Part shown: positions 10,894 through 22,394 of the stretch, one piece after another
Layout: every line of letters begins with the position of its first letter
Numbering within the stretch: the stretch's first letter is position 1
Source of the DNA: Aquanectria penicillioides
Taxonomy: Eukaryota > Ascomycota > Sordariomycetes > Hypocreales > Nectriaceae
Length of the DNA: 64,000 nucleotides
Assembly (NCBI GenBank): GCA_003415625.1
Contig: PYIU01000002.1
Coordinates: 6,262,001-6,326,000 of the forward strand
Reading direction: 5' to 3'
The notes under the pieces: model-generated
What the model was told of the DNA's origin: nothing
The model's database searches: none
What the model saw: the letters and a program-made list of their open reading frames with translations, nothing else
Translations under genes and position numbers: made by a program

Positions 10894-13374
10894 ATGAAAC
10901 TAAGCTCCACAGCGCAATCCATCTCATTGGCGATAAAATCAATTCAAGATGTGATAATTCCTGAGCTCGTTTCCTCTGACGCTAGAGCCACCGCTGAGGT
11001 GGTCCAAAGCGTTCTGCATGACCTACTCAAACGTGCAGGTCCATCTAAACCGCTTTTGCTTTCTTTGGTGGCCGAGGGCGAGGATATTGAAGCAGATATG
11101 ATAACTGCGCTTGGCCGAGGGAGGTCCCCAAGTGAATCCGATACAACTATGGATACAGACGATTTCGAAATGTTGTCTGTAAGATACGAGAGTCTTACAG
11201 CACGACTCGCTGGGCTTGCCGAGGAACTGTGCCGAAAGGGGCATGCAGACAATTCCGAGTTACTTCGCAGAGCCGCGTCATGGGAATGCGACTATTATAC
11301 GAAATTGTCAGGCACAAAGTCGGAGTCATACTATAGTTCTCTGGAAACTATCCAGGCACCAGAGTCTCGAGAACCTCAACTTACTAAAGAGAATTTGCAA
11401 GCCTTTTTGTCAAGAAAGCTTGGCGACGCGGCCTCAGTCGCTTATTTCGAGCGGATGGTAGGAGGGCATGGGAAACAGACATACTCGGCCACGTTGGCGA
11501 ATGGCGAAGAAATGGTGATCAGAAGACAGGACTGTACACCAATCATTTCGCACGGAATGTTCCTGGTCAAGCAAGAGTATCACTTGCTCCAGTCACTTAG
11601 CAAAACTGATTTTCCGTGTCCGCAGCCATATCACTTGGCAGAGGATGAGTCGTACTATACCATGAGGAGGATGCCAGGCGCGCTCGCCTCAACGTACCTA
11701 AAGAGCGGAGAGGCAGAGCTTTCCGAGTGCTCAGTGCTACAAATGGCTGAGCTTCTTGCTACACTCCATTCATACCCTTTGGAAGTATTTGGAGAGTACT
11801 TTGAATCCATCGGTTCCGATACGGATAGCTTCACCAAGGCAACTGTCGAAAGCAGCTACAAAGCTAGTTTGGACAGTTGGGACATATACATGCAAGACGT
11901 CGAACATTTGCCATCAACATACATGACTTGGTTATATAACTGGCTACGAAATAATGTTCCCAAGGATACGCGCCAACCAGTGCTCACTCATGGCGATTTT
12001 TCCATCCACAACATGCTCTTGAAAGACGAGAAGATCACCGCAGTTTTAGACTGGGAATGTGCCGAGTTTTTGGCTCCAGAGCAAGATCTTGCATATATTC
12101 AGCCAATTGTGGCCAAATCTGGTGTTTCGTGGGACAAGTTCATTTCTCACTATACCAGGAGCGGTGGCAAGCCGGTACAGCAGTCCAGTCTTGCATTCTG
12201 CCAGGCATACGCAGTGTTGAAAGTTATGCTGGCGTTCAATCGCGCCACATTCAATCTGCAAACTGGCCTGAGTCAAGACATTCGATTCTTGATGGTTGAA
12301 TACGGCTACCAAGCGGCATTCATGGGTATTGGCCTTTCGGCTACAGCCAACTCACCTGCAGCTGTAGCGAACGGCGTCCAGAATGCGACGACTTCGGTTG
12401 TTGCTTATGGCGACGAAGCAAACGTGCGCCAGCCCTATCCGCCTACACCGAACTGGCAAAATAGCGTCGTTCTCGTTTGGTGGGACGATGAAAACAAAGT
12501 TGGCGGATTCCATCGACTCGGTCATGAACCTAATGAAAAGGAAGCGGTTCTGTGGACTGGAATAGTGAGCCCAGACGGAGTGTTCAAACGAACTCAGGTC
12601 AAGTCCCTCCGCGCTGAGGACTTGGTTGCTGGAGGAGGTTTTGGTAGTGGAGACGAGCATTGTACCGTTGAGTTTGTAAACGGCACACATATCTGGACTA
12701 TTGACGAACCAGAAGATGGTATTCATGCTGAACTGAAGCATTGCGACACAGGACCGACGGTGGATTGCTTCCCAAAGCGCGGGGCTATTGGCGATGGATT
12801 CGCAGCAGCTCATTTCGACATTGCCGGGACTCTGACTGGTCGATTGACTGTCAAGGGTAACACATATGACATCCGCAACGGCTTTAGTCTACGGGATCAT
12901 GCCTGGGGCGTGAGGGACTGGGGCAGTGCTGCATTTTCCCACCGTTGGGTCGTGGGGACTTGCGGACCCGAGTTTAGCTTCGTGTGTGTTAGCTGGCACA
13001 GCGCCAACAGCGACAGCTTTTCCGACTTTGGATGGGTAGTTCGGGATGGTGTGGTGACTGTGGCCCGAAAGGTTGATATCGTGACCAAGATGAACATCGA
13101 TTCGTGCACGAATCGCGGCGGAGAGGTCGTGTTGCAATTAGTTACGGGAGAGCAGCTGGCCATCGAGTGCACGCCGGTAGCCAAGGCTCTTGTGAGCTGG
13201 CATCGCGGGATGGCGTGTGTTGATCGCATCTGCCACTTCAAGGCCAGCATCAGAGGCGCCGTTAAGTGGAGTGGGTTTTCCAACTTTGAGACGACGTCGA
13301 ATGTCCAGCATGGTGATCGCAAGCCAGGAAAGTTGATTGACGGGGTTATTGACGATGGGTTCACAAATGCGTAG
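10894..13374 (+). CDS. Fusion protein: APH-type phosphotransferase + DUF7064/7065-like lipocalin domain
   Basis: An intronless gene of 826 aa. The frame is open upstream, but the first ATG is at 10894. Residues 1-140 are mainly helical with no recognised fold. Residues ~165-430 form an aminoglycoside-phosphotransferase/choline-kinase-like domain, with catalytic loop HGDFSIHN at ~366-373 and the metal-binding DWE of VLDWECAEF at ~386-388. From ~495 to the end is a CrtC/AttH-like region (DUF7064/DUF7065 type) with FSLRDHAWGVRDWG near 675. Kinase-like and lipocalin-like domains joined in one chain suggest phosphorylation and conversion of one lipophilic substrate, but this is inference. It shares a promoter with the CrtC-like gene at 8897-10118. 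Domain calls are from motifs; reaction and substrate are unknown. Confidence 0.8.
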   Translation: MKLSSTAQSISLAIKSIQDVIIPELVSSDARATAEVVQSVLHDLLKRAGPSKPLLLSLVAEGEDIEADMITALGRGRSPSESDTTMDTDDFEMLSVRYESLTARLAGLAEELCRKGHADNSELLRRAASWECDYYTKLSGTKSESYYSSLETIQAPESREPQLTKENLQAFLSRKLGDAASVAYFERMVGGHGKQTYSATLANGEEMVIRRQDCTPIISHGMFLVKQEYHLLQSLSKTDFPCPQPYHLAEDESYYTMRRMPGALASTYLKSGEAELSECSVLQMAELLATLHSYPLEVFGEYFESIGSDTDSFTKATVESSYKASLDSWDIYMQDVEHLPSTYMTWLYNWLRNNVPKDTRQPVLTHGDFSIHNMLLKDEKITAVLDWECAEFLAPEQDLAYIQPIVAKSGVSWDKFISHYTRSGGKPVQQSSLAFCQAYAVLKVMLAFNRATFNLQTGLSQDIRFLMVEYGYQAAFMGIGLSATANSPAAVANGVQNATTSVVAYGDEANVRQPYPPTPNWQNSVVLVWWDDENKVGGFHRLGHEPNEKEAVLWTGIVSPDGVFKRTQVKSLRAEDLVAGGGFGSGDEHCTVEFVNGTHIWTIDEPEDGIHAELKHCDTGPTVDCFPKRGAIGDGFAAAHFDIAGTLTGRLTVKGNTYDIRNGFSLRDHAWGVRDWGSAAFSHRWVVGTCGPEFSFVCVSWHSANSDSFSDFGWVVRDGVVTVARKVDIVTKMNIDSCTNRGGEVVLQLVTGEQLAIECTPVAKALVSWHRGMACVDRICHFKASIRGAVKWSGFSNFETTSNVQHGDRKPGKLIDGVIDDGFTNA

Positions 13375-13820
13375 TATGGTTTGTTCATTTGGAGTAATAG
13401 TTTGAGTATGAGGTATATGTTGAATATCGAATACGCTTGAAGTAGATGAAAGTGAATTGAGTGATCTGTAGGTCCGTCTCCAATGCCATGCGCCTATTGA
13501 CCGTAGGGTATAAATCTGATCCAACCATGCATATTTCATAAATAATCCTGGCCCGAGTCGTTTACGGCGATGATGCCTAACTGTTATAGAGCTGCTCCTG
13601 TCACGAGTCCCGCCGCTCGTAGACCCGTGTTCGTTGTATGGGTGTGCCTCTTGAATAACTGTTCTCGACTGCCTTTGCCGGGAACGTTATCGGCGAATAC
13701 CGACATGACGACGTCGCAATGTCAACCCCCCCCCCCCCCCCCCCCCAAAAACACGGCGTGTGAAGCTTCACATTTCAAGTGATGCTCTCCCCTTTGAATA
13801 ACGATCTTCGAATCAAGTTA
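13375..13820. other. Intergenic region between convergent genes, with a C21 run
   Basis: Holds an uninterrupted run of 21 C at 13726-13746. No gene is recognised. It is the shared 3' flank of the fusion gene and the membrane-protein gene. Confidence 0.6.
13726..13746. repeat. C21 homopolymer
   Basis: Twenty-one consecutive C in non-coding sequence. The exact length is unreliable in most sequencing methods. Confidence 0.9.
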
Positions 13821-15146
13821 TCATTTCTCCTGTACTGCGTTGATTTGAAGAGGGCTGTCGTTCGGCTTGTTATCGGCTTGTACTGGATTCGTCGGGGGAA
13901 CTATGGCACCCATTGGGGCAACGCCCATTTGGTTGGGCATGACGTATTGCGTTTGAGGAGAAAGCTCCACGGGTCGGGCAACAGCCTGAGAGAACATCTC
14001 TTGAGGAACGGCTTGCGGGGCGACTTGCCGAACGAGTTGCGGCTGCTGTGTGAACTGGTGCGGATACGGCTGTGGTTGCTGCTGAGGGAACTGCTGCACC
14101 ATGGGTTGATAGTAAGCCTGATATTGCGGCTGTTGCATTTGTCCCGGAGCGGCTTGTTGGTAATAAACCACGGGTTGGCCGTTCTGGTTGTAAACCCATG
14201 GCACCGGCTGGTTAGCAGGATGGGCGGCTACGACAGGCTGGGGTCTCGACCAGATGCCGTCTTCTCTCTTGGCGCCGATTGTAAGGATGAGACAAAACGT
14301 GATGAAGACGGGCCAGGTGTAAAGGATGACGTCGAGCACGATCATGTACCTCTTGTAGACATCGGCGGCAATGGTTGCGACATCGTAGCATGCACTCAGA
14401 AGCCAGAGAAGGGAGCACACGATTGAAAGAATCGAAACCTGATGGGTGTTTAGTCGTGCAAAGAAGGGTTGGGCATCCAAGTGATCTTACCGTAGCGAGG
14501 CGTTGTTCTGCCTTTGTCTGAACTTTTGCGGCTATGGCGTAGGCGGTGATGAAGACAGCTGCGACCAGCTTCAAGGCGTAAAAAGCGATTGCGAGCTTGC
14601 GGATGGAGGTGGCTTCATCGTATAGGTATCCATAATAGAGTCTCACGGTCAGGGCGAAAGAGGCGGCTGAAAGTGCGAAAAGAAGGAAGGCGGCGAGGTA
14701 AGAGACGGTTCCGACGACCTTGGCCATACTGGTTTTCTGGCCGGCCTGGGTCATGATGATCCCGGTGCTCAGGCGCAAAAGCATTATGATGATCAGAATG
14801 TCTGCTATGCGAAAAATGAAGGACATGACGGCGTTCATAATTGTATAGGAGTAATAGTCGGTAATGATTAGAATGCATCGGGCAATATCGAGGCAGCATG
14901 CTCTGTTCATCGGAGCGGGTTAGAACTTCGACCATGGTGTTGGTTGGGAACGAAGGGTGGGGTTTGAACGGACATTGAAAAGACTGGAATAGCTGCTTTG
15001 AGATAGTTGAAGACTGTTCGAGCAGGATCCCCGCGCCTGGGAGCCTTGATGACGGACATGACAAACAGGATGAACTGGCCGAGGACGGGGAGCGCTGTCA
15101 ACGCCGCGCGGGCGGCCAAGAACTCTTCTGTCTGAGTAAGAGCCAT
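13821..15146 (-). CDS. Polytopic membrane protein with Gln/Pro-rich cytosolic tail
   Basis: Three exons, 14974-15146, 14491-14902 and 13821-14438, give 400 aa. Introns of 71 and 52 nt have clear CTAAC/CTAAA branch sites. The chain has about seven hydrophobic helices in residues 20-270 (segments such as VLGQFILFVMSVI, IADILIIIMLL, LAAFLLFALSAASFAL, VAAVFITAYAIAA). The last ~130 residues are rich in Q, P and Y (PYPHQFTQQPQLVRQ). The layout matches fungal seven-helix-like proteins of unknown role. I do not recognise a named family with certainty, and no catalytic motif is visible. The (TG)14 repeat lies just upstream of the start, probably in the 5' leader. Confidence 0.75.
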
Positions 15147-17806
15147 GGCGAGGATGGGAGGTGGGTTTGAGGGCCCGATGTGTGTGTGTGTGTGTGTGTG
15201 TGTGTGAGTGATACAGAGAGAGTCGGGGTTGGAGGATGACGAGGCGACGATTTGGATTTGGCGTCGTGTTTCCCAGAGTTCGAGTCGAGTACGTACGTAG
15301 TGTGCCAGTATTGGTATTGTTGATTCCCGAGGCGTAGACAAGTATCAAGGCTGAGGGGAGGGCGCGATCAAATACGCGGTTGGATGGAGGGGCCTGGGCA
15401 TGGACATGGATGAACAAGCCAAGCCATGAAAAGGGACAAAACCCTGTCATCGGCGCCAAAGCTAAGCCTCAGTACAAGACAGTACATGACTATCCGTAGG
15501 TACATGTTCTGCGAGTACTAGTGCCAGCAGTGGAGTGATGCAGCACAAGTATAGGTATCGGGGGGGACAGGAAACGATGGTCAAGGTGTCAATGAAGGGG
15601 CAGCTAGAGAGGCAGACGGCTCAGCCGCACAAAAGGCGACAAATGAGAGGCGTCGCGGAGATGAAGACGCCATGGCCTCTCCCCCGGCCTGGGAAGATAA
15701 AGCCCGTCTTGGCCCCATCTTGGCTGCATGTGGCTGAGGCACTCTAACACACTTTAGCGCAGCCAAACAGCACATTGGGCCTGGACGTCTGAAGTTGGCG
15801 GCACGATTGGCCTTGTTTAGTGGATCAGCGTCTCACCAGACTGGGGAGAAACCAGGATGATGCAGGGCGCGTGAGTTGGCTGGTTTGCAAGTTCGCACTG
15901 AATGCTCAGCTAGGAAAAAGGGCAAAAGGAAGAAAAGGAAACACGTGCCATCAGCTCGCCGAGAGCTCTCGCAGTCTTCACTCTTCTTGCAGGCGCTCTC
16001 ACGCTCCCTTCACAATGAGTAGTTGACATTACCTTGGCTGATGGATGACCCGCTGAGCCATCCCGAGCAGGGATTCAACCACCTCCACCATGGTGCATGT
16101 CATGAAGCCAAACGCGAGAGCAGTCTGCCAGTCTGCCTAACCATCTACCGGCACTCCGTAGTCTCCAGTAAACAGACCCCTGAACCATTGGTGATACACT
16201 GTTCTGACAGGGTAATTAGGGCAGAGCGAAAAAAACCTTCTGGGGTAGCCTGGAGATGAGATTAATTCTTTCGCACCTCGTATTCCTCGCATTCAATCAC
16301 ACTTCACCGTCGCAAACACCAATTCCCTTCCCTAGGGGCCTCAGTAGATACCCAGTCACACCATAGTCCATACACCCAAAGTTTGGTAAAGGCCAAGGTG
16401 GCTAGTCGCGCGCAACATCCCTCCTCCCTCTATTTAGAATTCGCAATGTGTCTGGACATGAAGATGGTGGTTTCCCAGGGTGTGCTGGCCCCATGTCCCC
16501 ACCTATGATACATCCCACTACGGACGTACCTATGGTTAAACTTCTTACACAGTGCTGTACTCAAGCCAAGCAGGCTAATCACCCGCTTTCTCTGGTGATT
16601 GCTCCATGACCAACAGACCTGCATTGCATGCACCAATCAGGCAACCAGACCCTCCCTCCCTGGTCCCTTCTCGTGATTGTCACAAGTTGCTTGGTTGCTT
16701 GGTTGCTCAGCCACCCGGCGACCGTTGGAGAGTTGGAACGCTTTGAGAGGCTGCCCGGCTTGAGCGTGCGCGGTAATTGGCCCATCCCGTCTCCTTACCG
16801 TCCTAGTTACCCTGCCGGCGAGATCGTGGGCGGGATGAAGCCAAGGCTTGATGAGGCTGAGACAGCGCCGGGATGCACTCGCATGGCGCCACCACGCAGT
16901 GATTTGACATGGTTTCTACACTTTTGATGCATAGGGCCGGTCGAGCTTTGTAAAGTATAGACCCAATACTAGAACATAGCTCTTGATCTTTACTTTTAGC
17001 CTTCAGGGACTTCAGGCCTAGAAGCGATAAACGATAGCAGTGCGCAAACGATCCACCACGGAAATAAGGAAGACTAAACGCTGTTGATGAAAAGAGTGGC
17101 CGTAAGAAATAAATGAAATACATGATATAGAGGAAAATAGAATGCCATAAAAATGAAATAATATGAATATATATGCACATAAATGCTATGAATGCGAGAA
17201 TCATACCATCCAACTCAGCGCATAGTCACCATCGGAATACCTAGCAATCAAACCCAGTCAACTAGACATCATATTTGCATGCCCACAAGAAGGCGCTCTC
17301 GCAATTGGTCAACACTTGAAGCAAAGAGGTTTCCAAATAAATTTTCCAATTTGGTTACTTGATATTATCATTTTACCCCATTTCTTTAATTTTTTTTCCT
17401 TCTCTTTCTCCTTCGTACTCTCCATTGAGATCGAGGTTTGCTGGCTGGACATGGAAACCCACCAACCAGCTCTGAATCGCGAAACAAAGTCCAATAACCA
17501 AAAGCTCACCAAGTACGGAACCTTTTCCGATTTCCGAGCTAATCTCATATTTGAACTGGTCATCCGGATGCTCCGGATACTAGACCTAAGCCCAATACAG
17601 GCCTAGATTTCCGAGGCGCTGCACCCCGCAGCCTCCAAGTTGCGGGGTATAAGCACTCTAATCAATAAAAGGTCAAATCAGAATCTGGGGTAAGGCACTG
17701 TGATCTCGTTGCCCCGAGGATGGAACCCGGTTTCTCTCCCATTTTAATTACTCCGCTTCCTAATTCGATCGATGCACCGGGTGCCAGTTGAAAGCAATCG
17801 ATCAAG
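15147..17806. other. 2.7-kb region with no recognisable gene
   Basis: I found no convincing ORF on either strand, no conserved protein blocks and no clear tRNA. It holds the (TG)14 repeat at 15179-15206, a short ggttgcttggttgct repeat near 16690, and AT-rich stretches around 17100-17180 and 17380-17400. Long leaders of the flanking genes or an unannotated non-coding RNA are possible. Confidence 0.5.
15179..15206. repeat. (TG)14 microsatellite
   Basis: Fourteen perfect TG units, 33 bp upstream of the start codon of the membrane-protein gene. Confidence 0.95.
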
Positions 17807-20622
17807 ATGTCACCTGGAGCCTCGCAGCCCGACCTGTGCTGTGATACCTGCAACACTTCCTTCCAACGCCGAGAGCATTATCAGCGACATCTTCGAACGC
17901 ACACTAAGGAGAAGCCATTTGCTTGTTCAGATTGTGGCCAGAGCTTTGGTCGAGTGTGAGCTGTCTTCAGCTTGCTATTGCTAACTACCGGTACTTGTTG
18001 GCTGACCTCCTTGATAGGGACTCACTCGCTCGTCACCACACCGCCATCCATGTCAGTGCCGACCGCCAGGACGACCGTCAAAGCGATCGTCGTCGGGTAG
18101 CTCAAGCTTGCAAACCATGCAGTACCTCAAAAGTTCGATGTGACGGAGAGCGACCGTGCCAGCGGTGTAGGAGAACTAACCATGACTGCTTTTATGAGCC
18201 CAACTCGAAACGAGGCTCGACAATGTCCGAAGCTCTATCGTCAAAGCGACCCAAGAATTCCACCAATTCACCAATATCACCACCATCTACAGTCCATGAG
18301 AGGTCCTCTTGCAATGAAACTCAGGCTGATACCGACATGCCGCTTGTTCAACTTTCGCCATCGGATGGCCAAGGGGAAAGTGAAGTTGTCTCATCAACCC
18401 AATCAGTGGACGTATCAGTGAATTTCATGGCCGAGCACGACGAGATCCAAGCAGACATTCAACTCTCGGCCATCAATCCTTCAGACTCGTTTGATCAAAA
18501 CCAGCCAATTCCCACGCCATTCATTTCATTAGAGGAGATACTAGAGAGTGAGACTTGGATGAACGATAATTTCGATCTTGGGTTTATGCCATCCCTCTTC
18601 CCGGGCGAGCCCACCCTGGAGAGCTTCAATCTTAATGACCTTTGGCTTGACTCTACTGAGCCTAAGCTTACACAACTACAAGTTCCAGCTATGCCTTCCG
18701 GTTCTATTCTGGATGAGCCTGCCGTGGCAGAGCTATACAGCCGTAGCCATTCTCCCGCCATTGACAGGGATGCTGTCGAACCTAGGGAGTACCGCCCAAT
18801 TTCTATCGAGGTTGACGCTCAACTGACGTTTCCTGACTTGTCTTATCTGACAGAGGATGAAGTTGACGAGGAGAATTTCGCACATGTCGATGAGATTCCT
18901 GCTGATATAAACGAAAAAGTGTTTCAATCCACGGTTCAAATGCAGCAAGGACCAAACTACCCAAAGTTTGACGATGTCCGGATCCCACCGCCTCCGGTCT
19001 TGAACGCCTGGGTGCAGCTCTACTTTGAGTTTTTCCATCCAATATTTCCTATCCTTCACAAATCCTCATTCTCGGCTTCCAAAACCCATTGGTTGTTGAT
19101 GTTCACGACTGCGGCTATTGGAGCGCACTTTTCTGGAATCAAAGAAGCCCAGGCTTGTTCTCGAGCCATGCATGAGCTGATCCGTCAACAAACATCAACT
19201 ATGGTACTCTAAACACACCCCAGTATAAATACTTTTCTTAACCCAAGACATAGTGTGAACAACAAAACCAAAATGGACGCGAGTTGTGGATGACTCAGAC
19301 CATAGTCTTGAATCACCTTGGCTTGCTTTACGCTGGCGACCGGAGAACTCTCGAGATTGCCGAGGTCTTGCAGTCTGTAGTCATTGCAATGGGTAGACGC
19401 AAAAGGCTCTTCACAAATATGTTTCCCATGGAAAAATTCTCGAAATTACAATTACCTCTTGCCCAGAAGTGGCAGGTTTGGCTCCTCGACGAGGAACGCC
19501 GTCGGACTGGTTTCGCTATCTGGGTACGTTGTGGCGACGACTATTGTCGGTGATAATGAACCTGACTATGAACCTAGCTTCTCGATTCGGCGTTCCAAAG
19601 CCATTTTGACCTGACTCGATTGATGATGCTTGGCGAGCTACAGATTTCGTTACCCCACCTGGACGATCGTTGGGGTGCCTCAACTGCCCAAAGCTGGGCT
19701 AGCTTCCCTGTCACCCAAGGTAGGTTTGTTCAAGGACGAGCCGATGAATTCCGCAAGACAGTGTAGGGCAAATACTAACGGATATTGTCCCGAAGGCTCC
19801 GGCGAGTCCGTTACGATTGGTCGGGTTATTGCTGGCAATAGCTGGAAATCGGCTTGGTTGAAGACCAACACGCTTGGGCGACAGGTCATGTTGCAGCATC
19901 TTTCCGACGTCATCAGCGATAGAGGAGCAGATCATCCTGGCATCCCAAGCTTTTCTGAGCGGGATAAAATACAATCAGTGGAAACACTGACAAGCCTTCT
20001 TAAGATGACTGAGAATGAGCAACTAGAACGGCCCATTGATGAGCTTAAGGCTGCCACTGTCCATCAAATAATGGCCCTCGCAGCTTTGATGTTGCACAAT
20101 TCTCCTACGCGCGGCCTTTCTCAAACCGTGATAAGTTTCATCTATGGTAAAATGGACGAAGGCGCATGGGCTCAGATGGCAGAGCAGTGGAGGCGCTTGG
20201 CTGGGCAGGCGAGGCTGGCATGCTTCTACGCCGCTAGGATCTTGCAGGTTGTTCGATCGAGCCATTGCACCCATTTCGGAACCCCGGTATCCTTGCTCAG
20301 GGCGGTATTCGTCCTCTGGACATACTCCATGCTCGCCGAGCGGTTCCGGGAGGGCTTCGTGTGTCCGTCTCCCGCGGCAACTGTGGTTCTCGGACCGAAG
20401 CCGCTGGAAGCCATGGACAGCACCGACTGGATCGAATCTGGATGGGGCCGAGTTAAGTTGCCAGGAATCGGAAACCTTACCACGGCTCAGGGTCGTGGGA
20501 AGTTGTTGGACGATTCGGGTGTTCTGATGAAATCACTCAAAGCTTGGGGTATCAGTTCCACCTACTCGCACATTCTCAAACGACTACGGGCTCGAGAAAT
20601 GCTACCAAATGATACCGTGTAA
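17807..20622 (+). CDS. C2H2 + Zn2Cys6 transcription factor with fungal-specific TF domain
   Basis: Five exons, 17807-17955, 18018-19203, 19254-19523, 19578-19719 and 19796-20622, give 857 aa. Two C2H2 fingers open the protein (CDTCNTSFQRREHYQRHLRTH and CSDCGQSFGR...H), the second spanning the first intron. A Zn2Cys6 cluster follows (CKPCSTSKVRCDGERPCQRC, near residue 86). From ~390 on is the fungal-specific regulatory domain (PF04082) with FHPIFPILHKSSF, GDRRTLEIAE and IWLLDSAFQ. The fourth intron (GTAGGT, TACTAAC, GAAG) keeps the frame, but part of it reads well in another frame, so the join near 19720-19795 is the least sure. The dual zinc-finger layout is a known fungal class. Targets are unknown; the nearest genes are a GST and a P450. 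Confidence 0.87.
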
Positions 20623-21214
20623 ACTATAATCGAGGAAGCAATCAATAACCATCGAGGGTACATAATGATCTAAGCTATGCACAGCGCTTGTGAGATTAAT
20701 GAACCAGGGAGTAAATTCTTCTAATAAGCAGTTAGATTTATATACCAATCTATACGTTATTCATGTTCCTATTTGCGTCTTGTCGTTCAACAACGGGACA
20801 TCAACCCGTAGTGCCTCCATGCATCGTTATTCTCCCTTCCGATTCCTCTCAGCACCTTGGAGGAGATCAATATGGCTTGGAACCCATCACCGCAGTTCGG
20901 AACTGTCGGCATATGCCGTTAGCACCATCCTCTGGCCGAGGACACCCAGCCTTTGCTCTGGGTTTCGTATAGGTGTGGTGAAAATGGTGGCTGACGAATC
21001 CATTCGGCTCGGCTCCACCGGCTCCACCGGCAATACCCCGTCCATTATCGAATCTGAATGTGGTGGGAGTCGTCACATTCATGCGCATGTAACCGATCTA
21101 ACGAAACCAGACAGTGCTACATCTAGAATTAGTCCAATTCTGAATAACTATTATTGTGCACTCTGATTTTGTCAACTACCCTAAACACGAAAACCTGACT
21201 TAATCTTACCCACC
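20623..21214. promoter_or_regulatory. Upstream region of the GST gene, with a TCGGCTCCAC site
   Basis: Non-coding, 592 bp. TCGGCTCCAC occurs at 21009-21018 and is followed by a second GGCTCCAC. It is the reverse complement of the GTGGAGCCGA motif seen in promoters of the 47.6-61 kb cluster. Confidence 0.4.
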
Positions 21215-22044
21215 ATGTCACCTACCCTGTACGGAAATCCAGCGTCGACTCGCACACAACGAGTCCTGATTTTGCTTGAGGAGCTTGGAGTTCAGTATGA
21301 AATGAAAATTCTTGATTTCGGAAAGGGAGAACATCATGTAAGCAGGTCACAGTTGTTATCCGATTCCTGTCTCGTGGATTTTGTCTCCTAACATACCTGC
21401 GCAGAATCACCAATATGTCAGCGAACACCACCCTTTCGCCAAGGTTCCTGCATTCCAAGATGGGGATGCGAAACTATTTGAATCACGCGCTATTTGCCGA
21501 TATCTCGTGCAAAAGCATTCAAGCGAATTGGGCCCACCGATCAGTAACCTGAATGCACTGGGCTTATTTGAACAGGCCGCGAGCGTTGAGAGCTCCTATT
21601 TTGAGCCTGCTGTTGAGAAACTTGGGTTTGAGTTAATTTTTAAGAGGTAGGTCTTGTGTTTGGACGCGGCCGATTATATCACACCTGTTTACTGATAATT
21701 TGAAGCATATTAGGACTCGGTGAAACCGACCAGCACACCGTAATGCAGCAGAAGGTACAATTGAGAAAAGTGCTGGATTATTACAACAATGTGTTATCCA
21801 AGCAAGATTATCTCGCCGGAAAGGTGCGTATCAGTATAAAATAGTCTACTAAATTGTGTTTTGCTGATTAGTTACTGTGCGACTCTAGACATACAGCTTG
21901 GTTGATATTTTCCACATTCCGTGGATTCAGTTCATTGTACGTCGACTTCGACTTGCCGAAGAGATAGAATCCCGAGTCAATGTTAAGCTCTGGTGGGAAA
22001 GAGTCGGCATGCGAGCAGCAAATAAGATTGTATTCAAGCAATAG
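21215..22044 (+). CDS. Glutathione S-transferase
   Basis: Four exons, 21215-21337, 21405-21646, 21706-21823 and 21889-22044, give 212 aa, the usual GST length. The N-terminal thioredoxin-like half has LYGNPASTRTQRVLILLEEL, the cis-proline step KVPAFQDGD and the glutathione-binding LFESRAICRYL (E-S-R-A). The helical C-terminal half has LDYYNNVLSKQDYLAG and YSLVDIFHIPW, matching GstF-like/EF1B-gamma-type fungal GSTs. It would conjugate glutathione to electrophiles in the cytosol. It is convergent with the P450 gene, which suggests a detoxification or tailoring role, but no operon logic applies. Confidence 0.93.
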
Positions 22045-22394
22045 AGGAGTGATACGAGGCTAGACAACCCTGTCAACAAGGGTACTTCAGTTCGAAATTG
22101 CTTGAATAAATCCTTGCTATGCATAAACCTTGGGTGCCATCAGCCTTTTTAAGATACTATATTTGAATTGACGACGGCTGTATGTGTGGTAGTTCGACTT
22201 TTGTGTACGTTGGGGCAATATTACAATGCCAAATAGCCCAGTTGAACATCGAGTTCAAGATATATAACTCACATCTTATGAAATAATGAATGAACACGGG
22301 TGGGTAAGTCGACCAAACGCGAGCAAGAGTTTGTTCTGATCTGAACACCGAATGAAGCTGTGCAGTTCTCCTTGAAGATCCACTATCGATCGAA
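22045..22394. other. Short intergenic region between convergent GST and P450 genes
   Basis: 350 bp of 3' flanks with no recognised feature. Confidence 0.5.

Noticed and set aside
20391..20397. CGGACCG site left of the isovaleryl-CoA cluster
   Set aside because: It lies inside the coding exon of the C2H2/Zn2Cys6 factor and is taken as chance.
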